Assembly: GCF_900156495.1 (NCBI RefSeq)
Contig: NZ_FTNT01000002.1
Coordinates: forward strand, 543,057 to 607,056
Direction: 5' to 3'
Origin: Williamsia sterculiae
GTDB taxonomy: Bacteria; Actinomycetota; Actinomycetes; Mycobacteriales; Mycobacteriaceae
Length of the DNA stretch: 64,000 bases
A model generated the notes under the pieces. That model searched no databases. It was not told the DNA's origin and worked only from the letters and a program-made list of their open reading frames with translations. A program made the translations under genes and the position numbers. Numbering within the stretch: position 1 is the first letter of the stretch; each line of letters starts with the position of its first letter. Positions 9,518 to 19,988 of this stretch are shown here, piece after piece.

Positions 9518-9519
9518 TA
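9501..9519. promoter_or_regulatory. Palindromic operator 1 (likely TetR site)
   Basis: A perfect inverted repeat TATTGAC-GGCTG-GTCAATA with 7-bp arms and a 5-bp spacer. It covers the -35 box of the monooxygenase promoter. Its centre (9510) is 22 bp from that of the second palindrome, about two helical turns, so dimers would bind the same face of the DNA. Confidence 0.7.
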
Positions 9520-9522
9520 GGT

Positions 9523-9541
9523 TGTTGACGGAAAGTCAATA
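9523..9541. promoter_or_regulatory. Palindromic operator 2 (likely TetR site)
   Basis: Inverted repeat TTGAC-GGAAA-GTCAA with perfect 5-bp inner arms and one mismatch if extended to 7 bp as in operator 1. Its left arm contains the -35 box of the tetR promoter. It shares arms and 5-bp spacing with operator 1. Confidence 0.65.
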
Positions 9542-9552
9542 AGCGCTAGTCT
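9525..9552 (+). promoter_or_regulatory. Predicted promoter of the tetR gene
   Basis: TTGACG (9525-9530) and TAGTCT (9547-9552) are 16 bp apart. The start point would fall at about 9559, the A of the ATG, so the regulator is probably translated from a leaderless mRNA. Confidence 0.65.
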
Positions 9553-9558
9553 TATTCC

Positions 9559-10182
9559 ATGGGCGCAACCAAGCGGACGCGGATGACCCCGGAGGCACGT
9601 AGGCGCCAACTCATCCTCGAAGGTCTCGAGCTGGCCGAAGAGGTTCCGTTGGAACAGGTCAGCATCGAGGCGGTGGCCGAGTCGGCCGGGGTCTCGCGGG
9701 CGTTGCTGTTCCACTACTTCGACACCCGACAGGACTTCCACGTCGCGATGGCCGAAGAGCAGGCCCGGCTGATGTTGGAATGCACCGAACCCGACCTCAC
9801 CCTCGAGGACCCGATCGATATCCTGCGCGGGACCATCGTGGCGTTCGTCGATTTCGTCACCGAGAACAGTGCGGTGTACCTCGCACTGATGCGCGGGGCG
9901 TCGTCGGCGGACCCGGCGATGCAGGCGGTGTTCGACCACACCCGCTCGGTGATGGTGCGCCGCACCCTCGACCACGTGTCGTTGGTCGACCTCACGCCGA
10001 CCCCGCTGATCGAGCTGGCGGTACACGGCTGGTTGGCGTTCGCCGAGGACGTCACCATCCGGTGGCTCACCCGGCCGACCATCGACCGCGACGACCTGCT
10101 GCAGATGATCACCTCGTCGCTGCCGATGCTGGCGCTGGCGGCAGGGGAGTCCATCCCCGGGATGGAGCGGGCCACCGGCTGA
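9559..10182 (+). CDS. TetR/AcrR-family regulator, likely repressor of the BVMO-SDR operon
   Basis: 207-residue regulator. The N-terminal helix-turn-helix (VSIEAVAESAGVSRALLFHYFDTRQDF, residues ~34-58) is typical of TetR proteins; the remaining helical part is the ligand-binding/dimer domain. It is divergent from the monooxygenase gene with two matching palindromes between them, the standard arrangement of an autoregulated local repressor. The inducer is probably a substrate or product of the monooxygenase. The ATG at 9559 fits the predicted promoter exactly. Confidence 0.88.
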   Translation: MGATKRTRMTPEARRRQLILEGLELAEEVPLEQVSIEAVAESAGVSRALLFHYFDTRQDFHVAMAEEQARLMLECTEPDLTLEDPIDILRGTIVAFVDFVTENSAVYLALMRGASSADPAMQAVFDHTRSVMVRRTLDHVSLVDLTPTPLIELAVHGWLAFAEDVTIRWLTRPTIDRDDLLQMITSSLPMLALAAGESIPGMERATG

Positions 10183-10196
10183 GGTGCGCCCGCGCG

Positions 10197-13100
10197 TCAC
10201 TCGAAAGCGGTGTCGATGATCTCCTGTTGCTCCACGGCGTGCACCTTGGACGACCCCGACGACGGTGCCGACATCGCCCGACGGGACACCCGCTTGAGAC
10301 CGGTGAAGTACTCCGGCAGCAACTCGGGGAGGTTGAGGCCGAAGAACGGCCACGCACCCTGGTTGGCCGGTTCCTCCTGGACCCAGACGATCTCTTCCCG
10401 GTTGGGGTAACGATCCAGGGTCTGCGACAACCGACGGTGCGGGACCGGGTACAGCTGTTCGAGGCGGATGATCGCGACGTCGTCGCGCTTGTCCTTCTGC
10501 TTGCGCGCGGCGAGCTCGTAGTAGAGCTTGCCGCTGACCATCAGCACCCTGGTCACCTTGTCGCGCCCCGCGTCGTCGGTGATCGCGGGGTCGTCGATCA
10601 CCGAGCGGAACTTGGTGTCGCCGGTGAAGTCCTCCACCGGGCTGGTGGCGGCCTTGTTGCGCAACATCGACTTCGGGGTGAAGACGACCAGCGGACGGCT
10701 GATGCCGTCGAGCACGTGACGACGCAGCAGATGGAAGTAGCTGGCCGGCGTGGACGGCACGGCCACGGTCATCGAACCCTCCGCACACAGCGTCAGGAAC
10801 CGCTCGATACGTCCCGAGGTGTGGTCCGGCCCCTGGCCCTCGTGGCCGTGTGGCAGCAGCAGCACCACGTCGGAGAGCTGACCCCATTTGGCCTCACCGG
10901 AGGCGATGAACTCGTCGATGATCGACTGGGCGCCGTTCATGAAGTCGCCGAACTGCGCCTCCCACAACACCAGTGCATCCGGGTTGCCCACCGAGTAGCC
11001 GTATTCGAACCCGACCACCGCGAACTCCGACAAGGGGGAGTCGTAGGCCAGGAAACGTCCGCCCTGGTACTCGCCCTCGGTCCGGACCAACTGGTTCAGC
11101 GGGGTGTACTCCGAACCATCCTTGCGGTCGATGACCACCGAGTGACGCTGAGTGAACGTGCCCCGCCGCGAGTCCTGGCCGGACAACCGCACCGTCCGCC
11201 CCTCGTCGACCAGCGAACCGAGCGCCAACAACTCGCCGAAGGCCCAGTCGACACCGCCGTCGCGGGACATCTCGAACCGTCGCTGTAGAACCGGTTTCAC
11301 CCGTTGGTGGACGCTGAAACCCTCGGGCACGTTACCGAAGGCGTCACCGATCTGGTGGACGACGTCCGTGGAGATGCCGGTGACCAGCTTGCCGGGGAGC
11401 TGCTGGTCCTCCTCGACCGACGGGCTCGGCTTCGGCTTGTACTTCTCGAGCTCCTTGACCTCGTTGAACACTCGCTCCAACTGGCCCTGATAGTCGCGCA
11501 AGGCGTCCTCGGCCTCTTTGGTCGAGATGTCACCACGACCGATCAACGCCTCGGTGTAGGACTTGCGTACCCCGCGCTTGGTGTCGATGACGTCGTACAT
11601 CGCCGGCTGGGTCATCGAGGGGTCGTCGCCCTCGTTGTGACCGCGACGGCGGTAGCAGACGAGGTCGATGACGACGTCCTTGTGGTACTTCTGGCGGTAG
11701 TCGACGGCCAGCTGCGCGGCCCAGACGCAGGCCTCGGGATCGTCGCCGTTGACGTGGAAGATCGGCGCACCGATCATCTTGGCCACGTCGGTGCAGTACT
11801 CCGAGGAGCGCGAGTGTTCCGGTGCCGTGGTGAAGCCGACCTGGTTGTTGACCACGATGTGCACGGTTCCGCCGATCCGGTAGCCCGGCAGCATCGCCAG
11901 GTTCAGGGTCTCGGCCACCACGCCCTGGCCGGCGAATGCGGCGTCGCCGTGCAACATCAGTGGCAGCACCGTGAACGCTCCGTAGCCGAGGTTCAGCAGG
12001 TCCTGCTTGGCGCGGACCAGACCCTCGAGCACCGGGTCGACCGCCTCCAGGTGGGAGGGGTTGGCGGTCAGCGAGACGTTGATCTCGTTCTCGCCGAACA
12101 TCTGGTAGTACTTGCCCTCGGCACCGAGGTGGTACTTGACGTCACCGGAGCCATGGGCCTGCGACGGGTTCAGGTTGCCCTCGAACTCGGTGAAGATCTT
12201 GGAGTACGGCTTGCCGACGATGTTGGCCAGCACGTTCAGCCGACCGCGGTGCGGCATACCGATGACGACCTCGTCGAGTTGGTGTTCGGCGCTCTGGTCG
12301 ATCACGGCATCCATCATCGGGATGACCGCTTCGGCGCCCTCGAGCGAGAACCGCTTCTGCCCGACATACTTGGTCTGCAGGAAGGTCTCGAAGGCCTCGG
12401 CGGCGTTGAGCTTCGACAGGATGTACTTCTGTTCGCCCACCGGCGGTTTGGCGTGCTTGATCTCCACCCGCTCCTGCAGCCACTGCTGCTGCTCGGGTTC
12501 GAGGATGTGGGTGTACTCCACGCCGACGTGTCGGCAGTAGGCGTCGCGCAACACCGACAACACGTCGCGCAGCTTCATCCGGTCCTTGCCGTGGAAGCCG
12601 CCCACGGTGAACTCACGGTCCAGGTCCCACAACGTCAGGTCGTAGGTCAGCACGTTGAGATCGGGGTGGGCCGCCCGGGCGTCGCTGTCGATGCCGAGCG
12701 GATCGATGTCGGCCATCAGGTGACCGCGGTTGCGGTACGCCGCGATCAACTCCAGCACCCGCGCGTTCTTGTCGACCGCGGGGGAGGCGATGTCCTTACG
12801 CCACCGGATCGGCTCGTAGGGGATGTGGAACGCGGTGAAGATCTCGTCGTAGAAGTCGTCGTCGAGCAACAGGTGGTGGATGGTCCGCAGGAAGTCACCC
12901 GACTCCGCGCCCTGGATGATCCGGTGGTCGTAGGTGGAGGTCAGCGTCTGCAGTTTGCCGACGGCCATCTCGGCTATCCGCTCGTCGCTGGCACCCTGGA
13001 ACTCGGCCGGGTACTCCATCGCGCCCGCGCCGATGATCGCGCCCTGCCCCTTCATCAGGCGCGGCACCGAATGCACCGTGCCGATGGTGCCCGGGTTGGT

Positions 13101-14102
13101 CAGTGAGATGGTGACGCCGGAGAAGTCGTCGGCGGTCAGCTTGTTGTCACGGGCTCGGCGGACCACGTCCTCGTAGGCGGCGTGGAATTGACCGAACGTC
13201 ATGGTCTCGGTGTTCTTGATGGCCGCGACCACCAGCGAACGATTGCCGTCCTTGCCCGGCAGGTCGATGGCCAGACCCAGGTTGGTGTGCGCGGGCGTGA
13301 CCGCGTTGGGCTTGCCGTCGATCTCGGCGAAGTGCCGGTTCATGTTCGGGAAGGCCTTGATCGCCTGCACGATGGCGTATCCGAGGATGTGGGTGAAGCT
13401 GACCTTGCCACCGCGGGTGCGGGCGAGGTGGTTGTTGATGACGATGCGATTGTCAATCATCAGCTTGGCCGGGATCGCACGCACGCTGGTGGCGGTCGGG
13501 ATCTCCAGAGAGGCCGACATGTTCTTCGCCACTGCGGCGGCCGCGCCCCGCAACACCTTCGAGCTGTCCTCTGCGGCTGTCTGCGACTTCGCCGCGGGTG
13601 CCGGAGTCGGCGACTTCGTCGCGGGGGCGGGCTTCGACGTTGCCGCCGCCTTGGCCGAGGCCTCGGCCTTGGTGGGCGTGGTCGCCCGAGCCGCGGGGTC
13701 GTCCTTGGCCGCCGACGCGGCGGACCCGTCCCGGCTCTGGGTGCTCGTGCCCGAGGCCGCCTTGGTGGCCACCGCCTCCGGCCGCGGTGTCGGGGTGTTC
13801 TCGGCGATCGGGTGCTCGACGTTGTCGCGCGTCGCATCGGACTTCGTGTCGGCGGCCGCGGAGTCCGACCGGGACTTCGTCGCGGAGTCACCCGACGCGC
13901 CGTTGCGACCGGACTTCGGGGCTGCGCCACCGGACCCGTTCGCGCCGGGGCCGTTCTTCTGGGAGCCGTTGTCCTCGGGGTGGTAGTTCTTCAAGAAGTC
14001 GTGCCAGCTGGGGTCCACCGACCCCGGGTCGTCCTGAAAACGCTGGTACATCTCGTCGACCAGCCACTCGTTCTGCCCGAAGTCCGAAATGGAACTGCTC
14101 AC
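10197..14102 (-). CDS. kgd: Multifunctional 2-oxoglutarate decarboxylase/dehydrogenase (Kgd)
   Basis: 1301-residue fused enzyme of the TCA cycle combining a transacylase-like domain with a thiamine-diphosphate E1 domain, as known in mycobacteria and corynebacteria. The N-terminus ([20 protein letters not shown]) is the usual E1 docking segment. Residues ~45-170 are a low-complexity Ala/Lys/Ser/Thr-rich linker. An E2-like domain follows, without a lipoyl domain but with the catalytic DHRIIQG motif near 390, and then the E1 part with [12 protein letters not shown] and a ThDP region [12 protein letters not shown]. The GTG at 14102 matches the family start; an ATG 23 codons upstream sits close to a possible -10 and is less likely. 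It converges on tetR with a 14-bp gap. Confidence 0.95.
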   Translation of the reverse strand: MSSSISDFGQNEWLVDEMYQRFQDDPGSVDPSWHDFLKNYHPEDNGSQKNGPGANGSGGAAPKSGRNGASGDSATKSRSDSAAADTKSDATRDNVEHPIAENTPTPRPEAVATKAASGTSTQSRDGSAASAAKDDPAARATTPTKAEASAKAAATSKPAPATKSPTPAPAAKSQTAAEDSSKVLRGAAAAVAKNMSASLEIPTATSVRAIPAKLMIDNRIVINNHLARTRGGKVSFTHILGYAIVQAIKAFPNMNRHFAEIDGKPNAVTPAHTNLGLAIDLPGKDGNRSLVVAAIKNTETMTFGQFHAAYEDVVRRARDNKLTADDFSGVTISLTNPGTIGTVHSVPRLMKGQGAIIGAGAMEYPAEFQGASDERIAEMAVGKLQTLTSTYDHRIIQGAESGDFLRTIHHLLLDDDFYDEIFTAFHIPYEPIRWRKDIASPAVDKNARVLELIAAYRNRGHLMADIDPLGIDSDARAAHPDLNVLTYDLTLWDLDREFTVGGFHGKDRMKLRDVLSVLRDAYCRHVGVEYTHILEPEQQQWLQERVEIKHAKPPVGEQKYILSKLNAAEAFETFLQTKYVGQKRFSLEGAEAVIPMMDAVIDQSAEHQLDEVVIGMPHRGRLNVLANIVGKPYSKIFTEFEGNLNPSQAHGSGDVKYHLGAEGKYYQMFGENEINVSLTANPSHLEAVDPVLEGLVRAKQDLLNLGYGAFTVLPLMLHGDAAFAGQGVVAETLNLAMLPGYRIGGTVHIVVNNQVGFTTAPEHSRSSEYCTDVAKMIGAPIFHVNGDDPEACVWAAQLAVDYRQKYHKDVVIDLVCYRRRGHNEGDDPSMTQPAMYDVIDTKRGVRKSYTEALIGRGDISTKEAEDALRDYQGQLERVFNEVKELEKYKPKPSPSVEEDQQLPGKLVTGISTDVVHQIGDAFGNVPEGFSVHQRVKPVLQRRFEMSRDGGVDWAFGELLALGSLVDEGRTVRLSGQDSRRGTFTQRHSVVIDRKDGSEYTPLNQLVRTEGEYQGGRFLAYDSPLSEFAVVGFEYGYSVGNPDALVLWEAQFGDFMNGAQSIIDEFIASGEAKWGQLSDVVLLLPHGHEGQGPDHTSGRIERFLTLCAEGSMTVAVPSTPASYFHLLRRHVLDGISRPLVVFTPKSMLRNKAATSPVEDFTGDTKFRSVIDDPAITDDAGRDKVTRVLMVSGKLYYELAARKQKDKRDDVAIIRLEQLYPVPHRRLSQTLDRYPNREEIVWVQEEPANQGAWPFFGLNLPELLPEYFTGLKRVSRRAMSAPSSGSSKVHAVEQQEIIDTAFE

Positions 14103-14241
14103 AGCAGTATCTCGCCTCAATTCCCTGATCGCATATCTCGTGCCTGTGGCGCAGGCGTCCTCTCCGTCCATGAGGTTAGTCCCCCACGGTGTCGGCCACC
14201 ATGAGAAGGCCGCCCACGCGCGAGTGGTCTTCCTCGCGGAC

Positions 14242-17200
14242 CTAGTGGACGGGCGAGTCGGCTTCCCAGCTCGTCAGGCCGGCAACCCAGAGCTCCCGGT
14301 ACCTCCCTCGCAACGCGATCAGCTCGTCGTGAGTTCCCGACTCCACCACCGCGCCGTGGTCGATCACCGCGATGCGATCCGCGCGGGCGGCCGTGGCCAA
14401 CCGATGCGCCACGATGACGGACGTCCGGGATCCGGCGAGATGCCTTCCGGCGGCGAGGACCTGGCGCTCGGTGGCCTGGTCGAGAGTGGCGGTCGCCTCG
14501 TCGAGGAGCAGTAGATCGGGGTCGACCAACTCGGCGCGGGCCAGCGCGATCAGTTGGCGCTGGCCGGCGGACAGGTCGCGTCCCCGTTCACCCACGCGGT
14601 GATTCATCGCCTCGGGCAGCGCGGCGATCGTGGCCAGGGCACCCACCGACCTCGCCGCGTCGACGATCTCGCCGCGGGTCGCCGCGGGACGACCGAAGGC
14701 GATGTTCTCGGCCACCGTCCCGGTGAACAGGTGTGGCTCCTGCGGGACCACCCCCAGTCGCATGCGGTAGTCCTGCAACGGGTGACGGCGGATGTCGACC
14801 CCGTCCATGGTGACGGAACCCGACGTGGGGTCGTAGAACCGCGCGAGGAGTTTGACGATGGTCGACTTGCCCGCGCCGGTGCGGCCCACCAACGCCAGCG
14901 ACGAACCGGCGGGGATGTCGAGGTGGACATCGCTGAGCGCGTCGGCGGTGTCGGGGCCGTAGCGGAAGCGGACGTCGTGCAGGGCGGCGTGACCCTCGAC
15001 GTGGCCGCTGACGGGGATCGCATCCGCACCCGGCGACGGCAGGCTGGTGGGGGTGCGCAACAGGTCGCCGATACGGCGCAACCCCACCGACGCCTGCTGG
15101 TAGCCGTCGAACACCTGCGACAGCTGCTGCACCGGACTGAACAACATCGACAGGTAGAGGACGAAGGCGACCAGCGTGCCCGCGCTGATGTGACCACCGA
15201 CCACCTGGTGTGCGCCCACCGCGATGACGAGGGCGGTGGCCATGTCGGACACGAAGGTGATGAACGGGAAGTACACCGAGATGGCCTGCTGGGACACCAT
15301 CCTCGCACGCACGTACTCGGCCGCGCGATCGGCGAAGCGTCGTCGGGCGACACCCGTGTGGCCGTAACTGACCGAGGTGCGCAGACCGGCGATGTTCTCC
15401 TGGAAGTCGGCGTTGACGGTGCTGACCAGTTCACGCGACCGGGTGTAGGCGCGCGACGAGATCCGCCGAAAGACCACGGTGGCCACGATGATTGGTGGGA
15501 ACACCGTCAGCAGCAACGCACCCAAGGTCAGGTCGGTGACCAGCAGCGCCACCGCGACCCCCAGGATGGTCAACACCGCCACCACGGCCTGCGACAACCC
15601 GGTCTGCAGGAAGCTCGACAGGGCGTCGACGTCGGTGGTCATCCGGGTCATGATCCGACCGGACAGTTCGCGCTCGTAGTAGTCCAGACCGAGTCGTTGC
15701 AGATGGGCATAGCTGCGGATCCGCAGACCCAGCAGCACGCGTTCCCCGGCACGTGAACTGGTGATGGTCATCATCGACGTCGCGACCCACCCCACGGCCA
15801 CCAGCAGGACACCCACCCCGATCGCGATCCACAGCGAGCCGGCGTGCTGTGACGTGGCAGCGTCCACGGCGACCCGTGCGATGGACGGCAGCCCCAATCC
15901 GGACAGCGTGTCGACGGTGATGCCGACGACGGTCAGCACCAACAACAACCGCACGGGGGCCAGCAGTTGCCGGAGCGAGAACCGGGGATCCGGACGGCGC
16001 ACTGCGTCCACCGCATCGGGAGCCCGCTCGTCGGCCGGTGGCAGGGCGGCGACCGCGGCCAGCACCCGTGGACTCGCAGGTGCGGCACCGAGGGCAGCCC
16101 CCAGACCACCCGGGCGCCCGCTGGCCGACGTGACCGCCGCGCGCATGGCGCGATCCGCGGCGGCCGTGAGAGATCCGCTGGTGTCCGACCGCTCCGGCCA
16201 CAGCGCGTGCACGGCGTCCGGAGCGTCGTCGTCGCTGTCCGGTTCGAGGGCGTCGACCTCGAGATCGTCGTCCGGGGTCACCGACATCAGCGAACGGAAG
16301 AGCGGCGACCGCGACTCCACCTCGTCGACGGTGCCGATGTCGGTGATCACCCCACCATCGAGTACGGCGACACGGTCGGCGAGCATCAGGGTGGAACGAC
16401 GGTGCGCCAACACGATCATGGTGCGCCCGGTGTCGTCGCCGTCCGGGGTGCGCAGTTCGCGCAGGATGACCGACTCGGTCGCGGCGTCGACGGCCGAGGT
16501 GGCATCGTCGAGAATCAACACCCGAGGGTCGGTCAACAGCGCGCGGGCCAACGCCACTCGCTGTCGTTGACCGCCCGAGAGCGTCAGACCCCGCTCGCCG
16601 ATGACGGTGTCGTACCCGTCGGGCAGGTCTCGGATGAAGTCGTCGGCAGCGGCTCGTCGGGCGGCGTCGTGCACCGCGGCGCGACGACCGGGGTCGGCCG
16701 GGTCACCCACGAGATCGATGTTCGCCGCGATGGTGTCGGAATAGAGGAACGGTTCGTCGAACACGACCGTCACCGCCGAGTGCAACGACCCCGGTGCCAG
16801 ATCGGCGACCGGATGGTCGCGGCCGTCGACCGAGAGCGAGATCGCACCGGTGTCGGGGGTCTGGATGCGGTCGATGAGCAGCGCCAGCGTCGATTTACCC
16901 GAGCCGGGGGGACCGACCACCGCCACGCACTCGCCCGGCGACACGTGCAGGTCCAGTCCGTCCAGTACCGGGGTGTGGCCCTCGTCGGTGTCCCCGACGG
17001 ACCGCCCATACCCGAACCGCACATCGCGCAGGTCCACACCGACGGGGCCCGCGGGGAGCCGCGCGGTCGCGTTCTCGTGCGGGTCGGTCGGATGATCGAT
17101 GACCTCGTGCACCCGTTCCACCGCGGCCCGTGCGAGCTGTCCCGACACCACCACGTTGGTCAGCAGCCGGGCCAGTCCGGTCATCGTCGCGACATAGGTC

Positions 17201-18042
17201 GCGAAGGCCAGAAACGTGCCCACGGTGATGTCTCCGCGCATGGTCAGCCAGCCACCGAGGGCGATCACCCCGACCGTGCCCAGCTGCGGGATCGCCGACA
17301 TGGTGGGGCTGAAACGGGCGTTGATGCGGGCCGCCCGCATCCGGAGCGCATACAGTCGGCGGCCGTGTCCGATCAGCTCGTCGACCATTCGTTCCTCTTG
17401 GCCGAACCCCTTGACGACCCGCACCCCGGTGACCGTCTCCTCGACGTGCTGGGCCAGCTCGGCGGCCTGTTGCTGCGCGGACCACGTGGCCGCGAACAGC
17501 TTGGTGCGGGTGCGCCAGACCACCACGCCGACGGCGGGCACGATGAGCAGGGTGACGATGGTCAGCGGCGCCGACAGGTAGAACATGATGCCCAGCGCGA
17601 GCACCACCTGGATCAGGGCGCCGATCGACAGCGGGACCATCGCCAGCAACCCCTGCACCGTCTGCAGGTCGGAGATGGAGCGGGAGACCACCTGACCGGT
17701 GCGGATCTCGTCCTGACCACGTCCGTCCAAGCGCAACAGCGTGTCGAGCAGACGCAGCCGCAACCCGTTCTGCACCAGCAATGACAACCGGCCCGCGGTC
17801 ATCCGCCTGCCGTACTGACAGACGTACCGCAGTACGCCCAGGGCGGCGAGCAGTCCCGCGATCGCCGCGATGGAATGACCGTGTGTGGCCGCTCCGGTCG
17901 CCCGGTCGAGTGCGGCGCGGGTGAGCAGGGGGATGGTCAGGTCCACGATCACGGCGACGACGGTCACCATCAGCGTGACGGCCACCAACCGGCGGTGGCG
18001 CAGTGCGTCGGCGCAGAGACGGCTGATCCAGCCGCGACTCAC
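14242..18042 (-). CDS. Fused ABC exporter (TMD-NBD-TMD-NBD), probable multidrug or lipid efflux
   Basis: 1266-residue protein carrying two complete ABC-exporter halves. TMD1 covers roughly residues 20-300 and NBD1 330-590, with Walker A GPPGSGKS near 380, LSGGQRQR near 484, and Walker B ILDDATS. A ~90-residue linker follows, then TMD2 ~690-970 and NBD2 ~1010-1240, with Walker A GRTGAGKS near 1054, LSAGQRQL near 1154, and LLDEATA. NBD1 has Asp where the catalytic Glu should be and NBD2 has a degenerate signature, so one ATP site is predicted to be degenerate. The GTG at 18042 overlaps the upstream stop as GTGA, showing translational coupling. In M. tuberculosis similar halves are encoded separately (Rv1272c/Rv1273c) or fused (Rv0194); orthology is not established here. 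Confidence 0.88.
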   Translation of the reverse strand: MSRGWISRLCADALRHRRLVAVTLMVTVVAVIVDLTIPLLTRAALDRATGAATHGHSIAAIAGLLAALGVLRYVCQYGRRMTAGRLSLLVQNGLRLRLLDTLLRLDGRGQDEIRTGQVVSRSISDLQTVQGLLAMVPLSIGALIQVVLALGIMFYLSAPLTIVTLLIVPAVGVVVWRTRTKLFAATWSAQQQAAELAQHVEETVTGVRVVKGFGQEERMVDELIGHGRRLYALRMRAARINARFSPTMSAIPQLGTVGVIALGGWLTMRGDITVGTFLAFATYVATMTGLARLLTNVVVSGQLARAAVERVHEVIDHPTDPHENATARLPAGPVGVDLRDVRFGYGRSVGDTDEGHTPVLDGLDLHVSPGECVAVVGPPGSGKSTLALLIDRIQTPDTGAISLSVDGRDHPVADLAPGSLHSAVTVVFDEPFLYSDTIAANIDLVGDPADPGRRAAVHDAARRAAADDFIRDLPDGYDTVIGERGLTLSGGQRQRVALARALLTDPRVLILDDATSAVDAATESVILRELRTPDGDDTGRTMIVLAHRRSTLMLADRVAVLDGGVITDIGTVDEVESRSPLFRSLMSVTPDDDLEVDALEPDSDDDAPDAVHALWPERSDTSGSLTAAADRAMRAAVTSASGRPGGLGAALGAAPASPRVLAAVAALPPADERAPDAVDAVRRPDPRFSLRQLLAPVRLLLVLTVVGITVDTLSGLGLPSIARVAVDAATSQHAGSLWIAIGVGVLLVAVGWVATSMMTITSSRAGERVLLGLRIRSYAHLQRLGLDYYERELSGRIMTRMTTDVDALSSFLQTGLSQAVVAVLTILGVAVALLVTDLTLGALLLTVFPPIIVATVVFRRISSRAYTRSRELVSTVNADFQENIAGLRTSVSYGHTGVARRRFADRAAEYVRARMVSQQAISVYFPFITFVSDMATALVIAVGAHQVVGGHISAGTLVAFVLYLSMLFSPVQQLSQVFDGYQQASVGLRRIGDLLRTPTSLPSPGADAIPVSGHVEGHAALHDVRFRYGPDTADALSDVHLDIPAGSSLALVGRTGAGKSTIVKLLARFYDPTSGSVTMDGVDIRRHPLQDYRMRLGVVPQEPHLFTGTVAENIAFGRPAATRGEIVDAARSVGALATIAALPEAMNHRVGERGRDLSAGQRQLIALARAELVDPDLLLLDEATATLDQATERQVLAAGRHLAGSRTSVIVAHRLATAARADRIAVIDHGAVVESGTHDELIALRGRYRELWVAGLTSWEADSPVH

Positions 18043-18764
18043 TTTGCGGCGGGCGGCGCGGAGTCGATCACCTCGCCGTCGATGACCGGCCATTGCGCGG
18101 GTGGAGGTCCGAGGGCGTCGCGCGAGTTGGCGACGACCCGCTTGCCCAGTGAGCGGTTGCTCGCGCTGCCGATCGCGGCACCGATCCCTGCGGGCATGAG
18201 CTTGCCGACCGCGGCGGGGGCGCGCTTGAGTGCGAACTTCTTCACCATTCTCCTGACCAGCGTCCCGTTGAGGCTCGTCAGGGTGGACTCGGGGATGTTC
18301 CCGCGGCCGAGCCGTTGCAGCGGTCCGGTCCGCGTCCCCAGGGCCTTGCCGAGCGCGAGCAGCCCTTCGTCGCCGAGGAGGACGGTCAACACCAGTGTCT
18401 TTCGACGCTCCCGGTCGTGGACAGGTATGCCGTACACCTCGCCGAGGGCGAGTGCGTACAGCGCGGAGGCCTCGACGAAGAAGGCGCCCTCACCACCCAG
18501 CGCCGCGATCGCGGCGAGGGTACCGACACCCGGGAGGGCGGCGGTGGCGCCCACCGCACCGCCCGATCCGGTAACGGCTGTGAGGTAGCGGGAGTCCAGG
18601 CGGGCGACGATCTGCGCGGGTGACTCACCGGGGTGGGCGTCGCGGATCTTGCGGACGTATGTGGACACCGCGGGACCCTGCAGTCGCTGCGCGTGATCGA
18701 CGACGTTCCCGAACCAGCCGGCGGCGTTCTTCTCTCCGGATTTCTCGATGGGTGGTCGGGACAC
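18039..18764 (-). CDS. Conserved protein of unknown function, possibly EcsC-like
   Basis: About 241 residues. The central part is rich in Ala/Gly/Leu with weakly hydrophobic helices (GAVGATAALPGVGTLAAIAALGG), and the last third is basic; the layout reminds me of EcsC-domain proteins but I cannot confirm it. Two starts compete. A GTG at 18764 is preceded by AAGGAG six bases away. An ATG at 18779 overlaps the upstream GST stop as ATGA but has no Shine-Dalgarno of its own. I prefer the GTG, with coupling through the overlapping stop. It is the middle gene of a three-gene operon with GST and the fused ABC exporter. Confidence 0.6.
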   Translation of the reverse strand: MSRPPIEKSGEKNAAGWFGNVVDHAQRLQGPAVSTYVRKIRDAHPGESPAQIVARLDSRYLTAVTGSGGAVGATAALPGVGTLAAIAALGGEGAFFVEASALYALALGEVYGIPVHDRERRKTLVLTVLLGDEGLLALGKALGTRTGPLQRLGRGNIPESTLTSLNGTLVRRMVKKFALKRAPAAVGKLMPAGIGAAIGSASNRSLGKRVVANSRDALGPPPAQWPVIDGEVIDSAPPAAK

Positions 18765-18775
18765 AGATCTCTCCT

Positions 18776-19876
18776 TCATGTGGCGGGTACCCGGGCTGCG
18801 GGTCCAGGGGATGGGGGCACCCAGTGCGACGCGGGGACCACCTCCCCGGGGCGGGGAGGTGGTGGGGCCGTGCCGTCACCGAAGGGCCTGCCGCCGAGTT
18901 CCGCACGATGGTGTGGGGTGAGCCAGCCCCGCAGGTCCGGTCCCTTGGGCACGATCCCGTTGGGGTTCACGTCGGTCTGCACGATGTAGTAGTGCTGCTT
19001 GATCTGGGTGAAATCGACGGTGTCACCGAATCCCGGCGTCTGGAACAGGTCCCGGGCGTAGGCCCACAGCACCGGCATCTCACTGAGCTTGGACCGATTG
19101 CACTTGAAGTGGCCGTGGTACACCGCGTCGAAACGGGCCAGCGTGGTGAACAGGCGGACGTCGGCCTCGGTGATGGTGTCGCCGACCAGATAGCGCTGTG
19201 ACCGCAACCGCTCGGTGAGCTGGTCGAGTGTGCCGAACAACCGGTCGTAGGCGGCGTCGTAGGCCTGCTGATTGCCCGCGAAACCACATCGGTACACCCC
19301 GTTGTTGACCTCGGTGTAGACGCCGTGGTTCACCTCGTCGATCTCCGCGCGGAGCCGCTCCGGGTACAGCTCGGGCGCACCGTCGCGATGGTGCTCGGTC
19401 CACTCCAGCGAGAAGTCGATGGTGATCTGCGGGAAGTCGTTGGTGATCACCTCACCGGAGGGGATGTCGACCACCGCGGGGACGGTGATGCCCTTGGCGT
19501 ACTCGGGGAAGCGCCTGAGATACGCATCCTTGAGGCGCGGGATCTGCAGGACCGGGTCGACATCACCCGGATCGAGGTCGAAGGTCCAGCTGTCGGCGTC
19601 GTGGGTGGGCCCGCACAGCCCCATCGAGATGGCGTCCTCCAGACCCAGCAGTCGGCGCACGATGATGGTCCGGTTGGCCCACGGACAGGCCCGCGCGGCG
19701 ACGAGTCGATACCGCCCGGGTTCCACCGGGTACCCGTCGCGACCGTCGCGGGTGATCCGGGTGTCGATGTACCGGGTGTCGCGCTCGAAAGGCGAGTCCT
19801 TGGTGACGTAGCTACCCCGGGTCGGGGGCGCGCCGGTTGGGTCCGGGTCGGTGGAGGACGGGTCGGTGGTACTCAT
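18776..19876 (-). CDS. Xi-class glutathione S-transferase-like / glutathionyl-hydroquinone reductase family protein
   Basis: 366-residue thioredoxin-fold enzyme of the ECM4/YqjG family. The N-terminal domain carries the family's catalytic Cys in ARACPWANRTIIVRRLLGLE near residue 65, then ITVPAVVD with a cis-Pro and an ITNDFPQI thiol-binding segment. The C-terminal helical domain contains VYRCGFAGNQQAYDAA and YLVGDTITEADVRLFTTLARFD, both diagnostic. Members reductively remove glutathione from hydroquinones. Mycobacteriales generally use mycothiol, so the physiological thiol here is uncertain. The ATG at 19876 lies about 8 bp after a TACCCT -10-like hexamer on this strand. It heads the operon with the ABC exporter. 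Confidence 0.85.
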   Translation of the reverse strand: MSTTDPSSTDPDPTGAPPTRGSYVTKDSPFERDTRYIDTRITRDGRDGYPVEPGRYRLVAARACPWANRTIIVRRLLGLEDAISMGLCGPTHDADSWTFDLDPGDVDPVLQIPRLKDAYLRRFPEYAKGITVPAVVDIPSGEVITNDFPQITIDFSLEWTEHHRDGAPELYPERLRAEIDEVNHGVYTEVNNGVYRCGFAGNQQAYDAAYDRLFGTLDQLTERLRSQRYLVGDTITEADVRLFTTLARFDAVYHGHFKCNRSKLSEMPVLWAYARDLFQTPGFGDTVDFTQIKQHYYIVQTDVNPNGIVPKGPDLRGWLTPHHRAELGGRPFGDGTAPPPPRPGEVVPASHWVPPSPGPAARVPAT

Positions 19877-19918
19877 CGGTGTCCAGGGTAGCCGCAGGCG
19901 GTGCGGGTCACGCCTGCC

Positions 19919-19947
19919 TTGGCAGCGGATGATCGGAGCGGTATATT
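19919..19947 (+). promoter_or_regulatory. Predicted padR promoter
   Basis: TTGGCA (19919-19924) and TATATT (19942-19947) are separated by exactly 17 bp, a near-consensus housekeeping promoter and the clearest one in this intergenic region. Confidence 0.65.
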
Positions 19948-19959
19948 CCTCGCGGAATA
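19944..19959. promoter_or_regulatory. Palindrome overlapping the padR -10 box (candidate PadR operator)
   Basis: TATTCC-TCGC-GGAATA has 6-bp perfect arms. It overlaps the -10 hexamer and predicted start site of padR and lies between the divergent GST and padR genes, so a bound repressor would block padR-MFS and could also affect the GST-ABC operon. It does not match the ATGT/ACAT box described for some PadR proteins, so its ligand is an inference. Confidence 0.5.
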
Positions 19960-19988
19960 CTTGTGCGGCTGGGGCCGGGGGTGAACGG

